From: DASZTU01 sp035493835
GTDB lineage: Bacteria; Pseudomonadota; Alphaproteobacteria; Rhizobiales; Devosiaceae
Length of the DNA: 10,509 bases
Direction of reading: 5' to 3'
NCBI GenBank assembly: GCA_035493835.1
Contig: DATJHO010000115.1
Coordinates: 1-10,509, forward strand
Position 1 is the stretch's first letter. Each line of letters opens with the position of its first letter. Position numbers and translations under genes: made by a program. Below the pieces are notes generated by a model that made no database searches, had not been told where the DNA came from, and saw only the letters and a list, made by a program, of their open reading frames with translations. Below are positions 1-6,434 of the stretch, piece after piece.

Positions 1-432
1 CTCTATCCCTTCTTCGCCATCGTGGCGGCCGAGCTGGCGCTCCGGCGCGGCCGCCGGCTTCTGGCGCCATTGCACGCCGCGCTGATCGCCTGGATCGTCG
101 TCACGATCCCGTTCGCCCTCGTGATCAGCCCCTGGCTTCAGGTCCGCCAGCACGGCAATTCGGCGGCGGTCGCCAGCCTCATCGACGCCCGGACCAAGGG
201 CCGGCCGATCTATACCGGCGACGGCAGCAGCGAGACCCTTGCCGTCATCGCCCATCTCGACGTGCTGCGCCTGCCGGCCGAGCCCATCGGCACCGGCCCC
301 CGGAATATCGACAACGGCTTCTTCCTCTATCAGGCCCCCGCGCCGGAGAAGGCGGGCAAGGAAGTCGCGCAGTATCAGCTCGGGAAGATGAACCTGGCGC
401 TGCTCTGCCGGGGCACGGCCTGCGCACCCTGA
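1..432 (+). CDS. C-terminal end of a polytopic membrane protein, probable GT-C (ArnT/PMT-like) glycosyltransferase; 5' end outside the window
   Basis: The frame is open from the first base (reading LYPFFAIVAAEL) to the TGA at 430-432, so the gene starts upstream of the window; the GTG at 22 is internal. The visible 143 residues begin with the end of a hydrophobic helix, followed by a short arginine-rich loop and a second helix (about residues 27-47, rich in I, V, A, W). About 95 non-membrane residues follow, containing an IYTGDGSSETLAVI segment and a C-terminal CRGTAC pair. A final helix pair with a small soluble tail is the usual end of ArnT/PMT-type lipid-linked sugar transferases, and the opening LYPFF resembles the conserved (Y)L-P-x-PF segment of that group. 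The catalytic N-terminal part is not visible, so the family call is an inference; any polytopic membrane protein with a periplasmic tail would fit. Confidence 0.55.
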   Translation, partial: LYPFFAIVAAELALRRGRRLLAPLHAALIAWIVVTIPFALVISPWLQVRQHGNSAAVASLIDARTKGRPIYTGDGSSETLAVIAHLDVLRLPAEPIGTGPRNIDNGFFLYQAPAPEKAGKEVAQYQLGKMNLALLCRGTACAP

Positions 433-448
433 GGGTAGGGCTGACGCT

Positions 449-463
449 GGCCCGGCCGGGGCC
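449..463 (+). terminator. possible GC hairpin after the membrane-protein gene
   Basis: GGCCC (449-453) can pair with GGGCC (459-463) around a five-base loop, starting 16 bases after the stop codon of the upstream gene. The following bases are gatgttctagtct, which is only weakly T-rich, so this would be a poor intrinsic terminator. It could equally be a chance GC run within the tRNA promoter region. Confidence 0.25.
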
Positions 464-484
464 GATGTTCTAGTCTCCAGAAGG

Positions 485-573
485 GCCCGCTTGGTGAAAT
501 TGGTAGACACAAGGGACTTAAAATCCCTTGGCCGGCAACGGCCGTGCCGGTTCAAGTCCGGCAGCGGGCACCA
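485..573 (+). tRNA. tRNA-Leu, anticodon UAA
   Basis: A complete class II tRNA folds here. The acceptor stem is GCCCGCT (485-491) with AGCGGGC (563-569), seven perfect pairs. The discriminator is A570 and the CCA end is encoded at 571-573. The anticodon stem AGGGA/TCCCT (512-516/524-528) closes loop CTTAAAA with anticodon TAA at 519-521. The long variable arm GGCCG-gcaa-CGGCC (530-543) is typical of leucine tRNAs. The T arm is GCCGG-TTCAAGT-CCGGC (546-562). It decodes UUA and, by wobble, UUG; UUA is rare in such GC-rich genomes. It stands alone, not in a cluster. An oxidoreductase gene begins 60 bases downstream. Confidence 0.97.
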
Positions 574-633
574 ATCGGATTGATATTCGCGTGGCCTCCG
601 ACAGGCGCCGCCCAGCCGCCGGAAAAAATCAAA

Positions 634-2604
634 ATGGGAAACGACAGGTTGACCCAGCTCTTCTCGCCCTATGACCTTCGCCATATCAGTTTGAAGAATC
701 GTATCGTCTCGACCGCCCATGGGACATACATGCTCAAGGAGGGTCTGCAGACCCGGCAGATTGCCGCCTACCATGAGGCACGCGCCCGGGGCGGCGTCGG
801 CCTCATCATCCTCGAGGCGACATCGACCCATCCCACCGGAATCGGTGCGCCGATCTATGCCGTGGCCGACACTGACGCCTGCATCCCCGGCTACCGGACG
901 GTCATCGACGCCATCCATGCCCACGGCATTCCGACCTTCGTGCAGCTCTATCACCCCGGTCATGACGACATCGCCGGCAGCTCATCGGATGGGGCGGTCG
1001 CGGTGGCGTATTCCTCGTCGCAAGCGCTTTGCGAGGGAAACCAGCTCATGGCTCGCGCCATGTCGGTCAAGTTGATCAAAGAGGTCGTGGAAAGCTATGG
1101 CGCGGCGGCACGTCGGCTCCTGCAGGCGGGTGCCGATGGAATCGAGATATCCGCCCATCATGGACATCTCGTTTGTCAATTTCTCGATCCGCGCGTCAAC
1201 CGGCGGACGGACGAATATGGCGGCGACTTTGCCGGACGCTTCCGGCTTCTGCGTGAGATCATCACCGAGGTTCGCGTCGCCATCGGCGAGAGGCCGATAC
1301 TCGGCGTCCGGCTGACCTGCGGCGAGCGGAGTGCCGCCGGCATCACGACCCAGGAAGCCGTCCAGGTGGCTGTGGAGGTGGATGGTCTTCCCGCGGTGGA
1401 TTACATCCACGTCACGCCCGGCTCCTGCGCGACCTTCGATGGTGCCAGTCACGTGGTGGCGTCCATGGCATTCCCCGCGGGTTACGCCGCAGAGGACTTT
1501 CGCGCCATCCGGGAACGTGTGCGCAAACCCCTCATCGCGACGGGGCGCATCAACGATCCAACCGTCGCCGAGAGGCTCCTCGGTAGCGGCGTCGCTGACC
1601 TGGTCGGCATGACGCGGGCTTTGATTTGCGATCCCGAGATGCCGGCAAAGGCTCGAGAGAACCGGGGAGAAGACATCCGCTACTGCATCGCCTGCAATCA
1701 GGCCTGCATCGGGCATGGGCGCAGGGGCGGCTTCGTCACCTGTATCCAGAATCCGGCAAGTGGACGGGAGCTGATCTACGGGTCGCTTCCGCCACCGGCA
1801 CATAAGCGGAAGGTGCTCGTGGCGGGCGGGGGCCCCGCTGGCATGAAGGCTGCCGTGGTCGCGGCGGAAAGAGGACATGCCGTGACGCTCTACGAGCGGG
1901 GCAGTCGGCTTGGCGGACAGGCACGCCTGGCGGAAATGCTGCCGGGACGAGCGGAGTTCGGCGGTCTCATCACGAATCTGGAAAGCGAGCTGCGCCGCTT
2001 CGGCGTGAAAGTGGTGCTCAATCAGGCCGTGACGCGCGAGGATGTGGACCGGGAAAGGCCGGATTGCGTCATCATTGCGACGGGGGCGCAGCCTTATAAG
2101 CCCGAGGTACCGGGTGACGACGAACTGCAGGTCGTGCACGCCTGGGATGTGGTGTCCGGCAAGGCCAATGTCGGCGCCTCCGTGGTGATCGCCGACGGCA
2201 AGCTCGACTGGGTCGCGCTGGGCGTGGCGCAGAAGCTGGCCCTCGCCGGCTGTTCCGTCCGCCTGTGCGCGTCTGGATATACCGCGGGCGAGCAATTGCC
2301 CTATGGCGTGAAAGGTCAATTGCTCGGCGTGCTGCACGGCCTGAACGTGCCGATCACACCGCTGATGCGCCTTGCCGGTTGTGCCGGCGGCGCTGTCTTC
2401 TTCGAGCATGCGACGAGCCACCAAGCCGTTTCATTCGAGGGCATCGACACGCTTGTTCTCTCTCTGGGCGGGATTTCCGATACCCAGCTCGAGGAGGAAC
2501 TCGTCGGCTATGGCGGGGATGTGCATCTCATTGGCGATTGTCTTGCGCCTCGAACCGCGGAGGAAGCGATCCTGGAGGGGCTCAGGGTCGCAGCACAGCT
2601 GTGA
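634..2604 (+). CDS. FMN/[4Fe-4S] NADH:flavin oxidoreductase with C-terminal FAD/NAD(P)-binding domains (2,4-dienoyl-CoA reductase / trimethylamine dehydrogenase family)
   Basis: The 656-residue product has the family's full layout. Residues 8-345 form an Old-Yellow-Enzyme type TIM barrel, with FSPYDL-LKNRI at the N-terminus, QFLDPRVNRRTDEYGG at 182-197 and GMTRALICDPEMPAKA near 325. A [4Fe-4S] site follows with Cys351, Cys354, Cys358 and Cys370. A dinucleotide-binding GGGPAG lies at 398-403 with ERGSRLGGQ after it. The C-terminal GDCLAPRTAEEAILEGLRVA is the classic end. Relatives reduce dienoyl-CoAs or N-demethylate methylamines, betaines and N-methylproline; the substrate here cannot be read from sequence. 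Where many relatives have AHGYL, this protein has HHGHL (175-179). I chose ATG 634, preceded by a weak GGAA, because the longer frame from GTG 544 would run through the tRNA. The length matches the family. The enzyme is probably cytosolic, and the following membrane-protein gene may be co-transcribed. Confidence 0.93.
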   Translation: MGNDRLTQLFSPYDLRHISLKNRIVSTAHGTYMLKEGLQTRQIAAYHEARARGGVGLIILEATSTHPTGIGAPIYAVADTDACIPGYRTVIDAIHAHGIPTFVQLYHPGHDDIAGSSSDGAVAVAYSSSQALCEGNQLMARAMSVKLIKEVVESYGAAARRLLQAGADGIEISAHHGHLVCQFLDPRVNRRTDEYGGDFAGRFRLLREIITEVRVAIGERPILGVRLTCGERSAAGITTQEAVQVAVEVDGLPAVDYIHVTPGSCATFDGASHVVASMAFPAGYAAEDFRAIRERVRKPLIATGRINDPTVAERLLGSGVADLVGMTRALICDPEMPAKARENRGEDIRYCIACNQACIGHGRRGGFVTCIQNPASGRELIYGSLPPPAHKRKVLVAGGGPAGMKAAVVAAERGHAVTLYERGSRLGGQARLAEMLPGRAEFGGLITNLESELRRFGVKVVLNQAVTREDVDRERPDCVIIATGAQPYKPEVPGDDELQVVHAWDVVSGKANVGASVVIADGKLDWVALGVAQKLALAGCSVRLCASGYTAGEQLPYGVKGQLLGVLHGLNVPITPLMRLAGCAGGAVFFEHATSHQAVSFEGIDTLVLSLGGISDTQLEEELVGYGGDVHLIGDCLAPRTAEEAILEGLRVAAQL

Positions 2605-2621
2605 CTCGCCAGCCTCTCGGT

Positions 2622-2661
2622 CCTCGCGTGAAATCGCGGTGGCGGCAGCGGCATCGCGAGG
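2622..2661 (+). repeat. inverted repeat covering the ribosome site of the membrane-protein gene
   Basis: CCTCGCG at 2622-2628 is the exact reverse complement of CGCGAGG at 2655-2661, with a 26-base loop. The right arm contains GAGG, the only Shine-Dalgarno-like bases before ATG 2675 (13 bases away). If it folds in RNA, the arm would hide that site. No T-run follows, so it is not a standard terminator. A 7-bp match in GC-rich DNA may be chance. Confidence 0.3.
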
Positions 2662-2674
2662 CTAACAATCGCAT

Positions 2675-3262
2675 ATGAACGCCACCCACGATCCCCAGGT
2701 CTATTTTCACATCCGCATCGTCATGGGCATGATCTTCGGCCTGGCCGTCACGCGGATACTCAGCGGCTTCGCGGTCTTCGTGCAGCATCCGAAGGGAGCG
2801 GGCATCGCGCCGCTCCATTTGGGCTGGGCGGCGTACATCCTGATCAATGCGGTTTTTTTCTGGTGGTGGGAATACGCGCTGGCCTCCATTCCAGTCTGGA
2901 CCTTCGCGCTCTACATCTTCTTGATATTGTATACGAGCGTCTTCTATATCATTTGCGTATTGCTGTTTCCCGATGATCTCGGCGAATACAGGGATTACGG
3001 GGACTATCTGATCGGCCGGCGGAAGTGGTTCTTCGGCATTTTTGGGCTTTCCCAAGTGCTGGATCAGATCGATACCTGGATCAAGGGTGTGGACTATGCC
3101 CTCTCCCTGGGTGTCCTCAGTATGGTCCAAACTGCGCTGGTCGTCGCCGGCTGCCTGATCGCGATGTTCACCACCAATCGGCGATACCACGGCATATTCC
3201 TGGGCCTTCTCCTGACCAGTCAGATGCTCTGGATCGTCTGGCTGACCGGGGCAACGCCCTGA
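2675..3262 (+). CDS. five-helix inner-membrane protein of unknown function
   Basis: The 195-residue product is strongly hydrophobic and I do not recognise its family. Likely membrane helices are residues 13-36, 46-66, 72-98, 141-164 and 172-192. A more polar stretch at 99-140 carries an acidic/tyrosine run (DDLGEYRDYGDY) and GRRKW. The second helix ends in an aromatic cluster FFWWWEY. The N-terminal FHIRIVMGMIFGLAVTRIL puts Arg14 and Arg27 at the edges of, or within, helix 1, which is unusual. There is no signal peptide, catalytic signature or cysteine motif. ATG 2675 is the first in-frame start; its Shine-Dalgarno (GAGG, 13 bases upstream) is weak and lies in an inverted repeat. The gene starts 70 bases after the oxidoreductase on the same strand, so co-transcription is possible. 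Its composition matches a real gene, as the antisense frames lack family features. Confidence 0.75.
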   Translation: MNATHDPQVYFHIRIVMGMIFGLAVTRILSGFAVFVQHPKGAGIAPLHLGWAAYILINAVFFWWWEYALASIPVWTFALYIFLILYTSVFYIICVLLFPDDLGEYRDYGDYLIGRRKWFFGIFGLSQVLDQIDTWIKGVDYALSLGVLSMVQTALVVAGCLIAMFTTNRRYHGIFLGLLLTSQMLWIVWLTGATP

Positions 3263-3338
3263 CCTCGGACCTCAGTGGGCGGCAGCGTAGAGCGGTCTCA
3301 ATCGCCTTCTCATCGCGCCCGATAGGCGGCGAGGAAGG

Positions 3339-4370
3339 CTAGTGGATATCGTTCATCGTTTTGTCGATGAAGCGGAAGGTCGCGTCCAGGGCTTTCAGAT
3401 TGGCGACGCGAGTTTGCTCGGGTGTTTTTCCGAAGAAACCATGGGCGACGTCGGGGATGACGAGGAGTTCGTGCGGAACGCCGGCCGCCTTCAGCTTGTC
3501 CGCCATTTCGAGCGTCTGGTGATAGGGCACGGTCTTGTCCTCAGTCCCGACGATCAGCAGCATCGGCGGGTCCTGTGGATTGACATAGCTGACCGCACTG
3601 GCTGCCGCGATCTGCCCTCCCTTGCACTCGCTCGCGAAGCAACCGAGCATGAGGTATTCCGGTGAGTCCCGGACGCTCCGCCAGGCGCCATTTTCTTCGC
3701 GTGCCTGACTCGCCAGGGTGGCGATATCGAACACGCCATACCAGCTTACGGCACCCTGCACGCAGTCGGAGATGTCTTTGTTTTTCGTGACCGGCTCCAG
3801 AAACGGCACATGGCAGGTGACGGCGGCGAGGCCCGCCAGGTTTCCCCCCGCCGATGTACCCCATGACATGACGCGCGCGGGGTCGATCCCGTAGTCCGAC
3901 GCATGCGAACGCAGCCAGCGGATCGACGCCTTCACGTCGCGGATTGCCGCGGGAAACACCGCTTCCCCGCTCAGGCGATAGGCGACCGAGGCCACGACAT
4001 AGCCACGGGCCGAGAGCGAAGCCAGGACACCGGGGAAATCGGCGAAGGGCAGGTTCTGTCGCGGGTCGCCGACGAGGAAGGCACCGCCATGAATGAAAAC
4101 AACCAAGGGAAAGCCCTCTGCCGGGCGCGGCATGGTTTTCGGCGGTAAATAAAGGTCCAAAGCGAGCGGCCGGTAGCCCAGAGGCTCCCAATAGACGAGG
4201 CCGGGCTTGCCTCTAACACCATTGGGAAAGGTGACGTCCTGGCCGGGATAGCTGTTTTCTTGACCGCTGGGGGCACCGGCCGTCGCGGGCGCAGGGGAGG
4301 GAATCTCAGCGGCAAGCGCCGAGAGGGAGACAGTGAGGGCGGCAAGAGTGGCGGCGAGCTTCCAGATCAT
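3339..4370 (-). CDS. secreted alpha/beta-hydrolase, carboxylesterase of the esterase/lipase (HGG motif) group
   Basis: This 343-residue protein opens with a Sec signal peptide (MIWKLAAT..., hydrophobic to about residue 20, ending SALAA, probable cleavage after Ala20 or Ala21), so it is probably periplasmic or outside the cell. The hydrolase core has the oxyanion-hole HGGAF at 94-98, the nucleophile elbow GTSAGG with Ser173, acid Asp278 in GTEDKTVP and His310 in VAHGF, so the catalytic triad is complete and correctly spaced. The AYRLSGEAVFPAAIRDVKASIRW region is typical of hormone-sensitive-lipase and BD-FAE-like esterases that cleave acyl, aryl or feruloyl esters; the substrate is unknown. 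Three or four cysteines in the cap (Cys186, 203, 244, 249) could form disulfides after export. ATG 4370 follows a strong AGGAGGG with about six bases spacing. It converges with the membrane-protein gene. Confidence 0.93.
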   Translation of the reverse strand: MIWKLAATLAALTVSLSALAAEIPSPAPATAGAPSGQENSYPGQDVTFPNGVRGKPGLVYWEPLGYRPLALDLYLPPKTMPRPAEGFPLVVFIHGGAFLVGDPRQNLPFADFPGVLASLSARGYVVASVAYRLSGEAVFPAAIRDVKASIRWLRSHASDYGIDPARVMSWGTSAGGNLAGLAAVTCHVPFLEPVTKNKDISDCVQGAVSWYGVFDIATLASQAREENGAWRSVRDSPEYLMLGCFASECKGGQIAAASAVSYVNPQDPPMLLIVGTEDKTVPYHQTLEMADKLKAAGVPHELLVIPDVAHGFFGKTPEQTRVANLKALDATFRFIDKTMNDIH

Positions 4371-4498
4371 ACGACCCTCCTTGCGCCGCCAGCTTCCGAA
4401 ACGGTGCTCGCGTTACGCAGCGGTCACCTTGTAAATCGGCCGGATTGGCTTGGCGCGCTTTTGGCATTTGGGGACCGGCGGGGCTTAGAGCAAGACTC

Positions 4499-4523
4499 GG
4501 GTCGGCTGGATTCAAGCCGACCC
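4499..4523. repeat. perfect 9-bp hairpin with 7-base loop
   Basis: GGGTCGGCT (4499-4507) pairs perfectly with AGCCGACCC (4515-4523) across the loop ggattca. Neither side has a clean T-run: the minus-strand continuation is GAGTCTTGCTCT and the plus-strand one is CGGATGTTGCTT. It sits 128 bases before the esterase start codon and about 245 bases past the rhodanese stop. It may be a weak minus-strand terminator, an operator or part of a short RNA; the sequence does not decide. Confidence 0.5.
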
Positions 4524-4639
4524 CGGATGTTGCTTACTTAAACGCTTCGGGTCTCGCCGAGTTCATTTCGACCCAGGTTTGATGGCTTACTGCCGTTTTT
4601 AAAACATTATTTTCCCTTGCCAGGCTTGGGGTAAGCTGA

Positions 4640-4735
4640 ACGGCGATCGCAGCAACGCCTGTGGCGGCGCTCTATCTGATGCTGGCAGGGGCTGTGTCGG
4701 CCGCGGCGGTTCTGCCCGTGCGCAGCTTCAGCTGA
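4640..4735 (+). pseudogene. possible C-terminal remnant of an MFS transporter
   Basis: Between stops at 4637 and 4733 lies an open stretch of 31 codons without a start. It reads TAIAATPVAALYLMLAGAVS followed by AAAVLPVRSFS. This resembles the last membrane helix and tail of metabolite:H+ symporters of the major facilitator superfamily, which typically end with a (T/S)PxAxxYLMxAxAVSxxAVL pattern and a short basic tail. No matching helices can be read directly upstream, where an AT-rich patch and stops occur. I infer a transporter gene mostly lost by deletion. The segment is short and hydrophobic alanine-rich stretches can arise by chance in GC-rich DNA. Confidence 0.35.
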
Positions 4736-4769
4736 CCTCCGAGGTTGCGTTCGCCATTCCTCGACTGGG

Positions 4770-5162
4770 TCATCCGGGCTTGGCCGGCTTGTCGATGGCG
4801 CCCCCGCTCTCCACCCAGTCTTTGAAGCCGCCCAGGTTGTAGACGCGCTCATAGCCCAGGTCCCTGAGGGTCTTGCCGCTCAGCGCTGAGCGGCCGCCCG
4901 AGGCGCAATAGACGATGAGCGTCTTGTCCTTGGCGAAATTTTTGTCGTGGTAGGGAGATTCGGGATCGGCCCGGAATTCCAGCATGCCGCGCGAGACGTT
5001 GATCGCGCCGGCCACCTTGCCGCTCTGCTCCACCTCCGCCGCATCCCGGACATCGACGATCAGCGTGTCCGGCCTGGCGATCATCTCCCGTGCTTCGGCC
5101 GGGGTGAGGCGGGGTACTGCAGCGTTGGCGGCCTCCAGCAGCTGCTTGACGGTTGTGGTCAT
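4770..5162 (-). CDS. single-domain rhodanese (sulfurtransferase)
   Basis: The 130-residue product is one rhodanese domain, which in relatives carries a persulfide on the active cysteine and passes sulfur to thiol or cyanide acceptors. Seen in order: TPAEAREMIARPDTLIVDVRDAAE (residues 20-43, the CH2A-like VDVRD element), GHIPGAI-type segment GKVAGAINVSRG (48-59), and the active loop CASGGRS with Cys86. The C-terminal part (AxxLxxxGYxxVYNLxGGFxDW pattern at 96-116) is also typical. A six-residue loop starting at Cys is the usual size for sulfurtransferases rather than for phosphatases of the Cdc25 type. No signal peptide is present, so the protein is cytosolic. ATG 5162 follows a strong GGAGGAG. 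A divergent small lipoprotein gene lies upstream; no sulfur-metabolism partner is adjacent. Confidence 0.94.
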   Translation of the reverse strand: MTTTVKQLLEAANAAVPRLTPAEAREMIARPDTLIVDVRDAAEVEQSGKVAGAINVSRGMLEFRADPESPYHDKNFAKDKTLIVYCASGGRSALSGKTLRDLGYERVYNLGGFKDWVESGGAIDKPAKPG

Positions 5163-5388
5163 CTTCTCCTCCTTCCCGATGCGCTCCGGTCAGCGAGCGG
5201 CGCTGTTGCGGCGATGTTTCTTCGTCTGGCTGACGGCATCATTCTATACCAGTCGAGGCTTTATTGCCTCTTACGCCCCCGTCTTGACAGGCCCGGTATC
5301 CTCGTGGGTCCGGCGGGGTTTTGCGCGGTCTCTCCGATCATGCCAAGATCGGGAAGGCGAGGACTCATACCTGGGGGACGAATTGCGA
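5163..5388. promoter_or_regulatory. divergent intergenic region with probable promoters for rhodanese (-) and small lipoprotein (+)
   Basis: These 226 bases separate two divergent starts and must contain both promoters unless transcription comes from elsewhere. On the minus strand TATAGAAT (complement of 5241-5248) is a fair -10 candidate, but no good -35 sits 16-18 bases upstream. On the plus strand TTGACA at 5284-5289 is a perfect -35 hexamer without a convincing -10 at the expected distance. A small hairpin GAGGC-TTTATT-GCCTC lies at 5255-5270. I see no coding frame of merit. Confidence 0.35.
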
Positions 5389-5571
5389 ATGCGATACCTG
5401 ATCACGCTCCTGCCATTGCTTTGCGCTTCGGCGCTGCTGCTAGGCGCCTGCGCCGACTATGACGCCACCCACGGGCTGAGCTGCGCACCGGCCTATTCGC
5501 CCGGGACGGCCGCCTACCGGGCCTGCCTGCTGCGCAATGGCGAAGGGGCCTATTCCGACTACGACAGCTAG
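5389..5571 (+). CDS. small lipoprotein (60 residues) with PGT/Cys motif
   Basis: The product starts MRYLITLLP, has a hydrophobic stretch to residue 19 and a lipobox LGAC with Cys21, so it is probably a lipid-anchored envelope protein of about 40 mature residues. The mature part contains SCAPAYSPGTAAYRACL (31-47). A Cys, a PGT and a second Cys in this spacing recur in many short alphaproteobacterial lipoproteins of unknown function (form C-x-x-G-F-x-PGT-x-A-x-x-x-C). The tail is acidic and tyrosine-rich (YSDYDS). ATG 5389 follows GGGGGA with ten bases spacing. A longer frame upstream lacks a signal and crosses the rhodanese promoter region, so I reject it. The gene converges with the methyltransferase gene 26 bases downstream. 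Confidence 0.78.
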   Translation: MRYLITLLPLLCASALLLGACADYDATHGLSCAPAYSPGTAAYRACLLRNGEGAYSDYDS

Positions 5572-5580
5572 GTGCGGCAG

Positions 5581-5615
5581 GGCCGCCGGACCCAGGCTCA
5601 GCCGACCGGCGGGCC
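5581..5615. terminator. possible shared hairpin between convergent genes
   Basis: GGCCGCCGG (5581-5589) can pair with CCGGCGGGCC (5606-5615) with one bulged base and a 16-base loop. It begins 10 bases after the lipoprotein stop and its right arm lies in the last codons of the methyltransferase gene. No T-run follows on either strand, so it could slow polymerase from both sides but is not a standard intrinsic terminator. Confidence 0.25.
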
Positions 5616-6410
5616 GAACATCATCTCGTGGAAGCTCGGCTTCGGCAGGACGCGATTGATCCGTTGGTGGGTGCCGCCGACGAAGGGCACCAGCCCATAA
5701 CTCGGCCGGTCGTTCACCCAGCCCGAGGCGCAAAGCGTCACCTGGGGCCCCCAGCTTCCGATGATGATCGGCAGCTCGTAGATGAGCTCCATCAGCTCGG
5801 GCAGAAGCCGCGCGCTGCAGAGATAGGCCTTCTGGTAGCCGACCAGGAACATGACGAGCTTTTCCCGATTGTGCGCGAGCCAGTAATAGAGCGCTTCGGT
5901 GACGCAGGCCGATGCCGCGGTGAAGACATCGTCCACCGCCACAATGCCGCGCTCGTTGATGAGCTCGGCGCAGAGGTCGAGATCGCTCACCACGGCTTCG
6001 AAGGAATGCTCGCCGTCGATATGCAGGAACCTGGCGCTGTCGCGATGCCGGGCCAGGGCATCGCGCCGGCGCATCGCGAGGGAGTCGCCGGGGTAGAAGA
6101 CGAGGGCCTCCGGCGGCAGCGGCTTGCCCTTGGCGACATTGGCCTGAAAGCGCTCCTGCGACTTGTTCAGATCGACCAGAATCAGCTTTTCGTCGTCACG
6201 GCGGTGCTGATTCAGGAGCCCGGCGCCATTGCCGAACCAGACCCCGATCTCCAGCAGATCGCCTTTGACGCCCCGCGTCTCCTGCCATTCCAGCAGGAGG
6301 CTGCAGACCGCGGCACAGACCGGATGCATGCCGCCGCCCGGTGCAGGGTTGGCATAGAGGGTCTGGTATTTCTGGAACTGCGCCTTGGCTCGTTGCAGGT
6401 TGATCTTCAC
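5598..6410 (-). CDS. class I SAM-dependent methyltransferase (Methyltransf_24-like)
   Basis: The 270-residue product has a Rossmann-type methyltransferase core. SAM-binding motif I is LLEIGVWFGNGAG (52-64), motif post-I is LILVDLNK (76-83), FLHIDGEHSFEAVVSDLDL (128-146) is the signature of the Methyltransf_24 / TylF-CmcI-like group, and IVAVDDVF (156-163) follows the usual acidic motif IV pattern. The aspartates in HIDGEHS and VDDV fit metal-assisted O-methylation as in CmcI-like enzymes, but acceptor identity is not visible. Such enzymes often act on sugars or polysaccharide precursors in envelope clusters; no such cluster is seen here. The start is GTG 6410, seven bases after GGAG. A perfect 8-bp hairpin lies 24 bases upstream of the start. 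The putative lipoprotein gene upstream is on the same strand, 48 bases away, so the pair may share a transcript. Confidence 0.88.
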   Translation of the reverse strand: MKINLQRAKAQFQKYQTLYANPAPGGGMHPVCAAVCSLLLEWQETRGVKGDLLEIGVWFGNGAGLLNQHRRDDEKLILVDLNKSQERFQANVAKGKPLPPEALVFYPGDSLAMRRRDALARHRDSARFLHIDGEHSFEAVVSDLDLCAELINERGIVAVDDVFTAASACVTEALYYWLAHNREKLVMFLVGYQKAYLCSARLLPELMELIYELPIIIGSWGPQVTLCASGWVNDRPSYGLVPFVGGTHQRINRVLPKPSFHEMMFGPPVG

Positions 6411-6434
6411 GGGGGGGCTCCGGGTTGGCAGTGA

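Larger units (their letters stand above)
4371..4769. other. gene-poor stretch of about 400 bases between the esterase and rhodanese genes
   Basis: No intact gene is supported here. The first part (4371-4498) should hold the esterase promoter on the minus strand, but I see no clear -35/-10 pair. A 9-bp hairpin lies at 4499-4523. An AT-rich patch at 4595-4613 stands out from the GC-rich surroundings; it follows a small hairpin (ATGGC-TTACT-GCCGT, 4582-4596) with a T-run, a terminator-like arrangement on the plus strand although no plus-strand gene lies upstream. The segment at 4640-4735 resembles the end of a decayed transporter gene. The mixture suggests an old deletion or decay site. Confidence 0.5.

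Noticed and set aside
544..633. Upstream extension of the flavin oxidoreductase to GTG 544
   Set aside because: The extension would lie within the tRNA-Leu 3' half, and homology to the family begins only after ATG 634.
485..640. Genomic-island attachment site at the tRNA-Leu 3' end
   Set aside because: No integrase and no second copy of the tRNA 3' end is visible in the window, and the genes downstream look like native chromosomal genes.
982..2424. 480-codon open frame on the minus strand
   Set aside because: It lies wholly antisense to the flavin oxidoreductase, whose domains and cofactor motifs are clear. Its translation is rich in H, R and D with no recognisable motif, typical of antisense frames in GC-rich genes.
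5284..5312. Perfect TTGACA as -35 of a promoter for the small lipoprotein
   Set aside because: At 16-18 bases downstream there is only GC-rich sequence, with no acceptable -10 element.
5628..6434. 268-codon open frame on the plus strand
   Set aside because: Antisense to the methyltransferase gene, whose SAM-binding motifs are clear; no ribosome site or motif on this strand.
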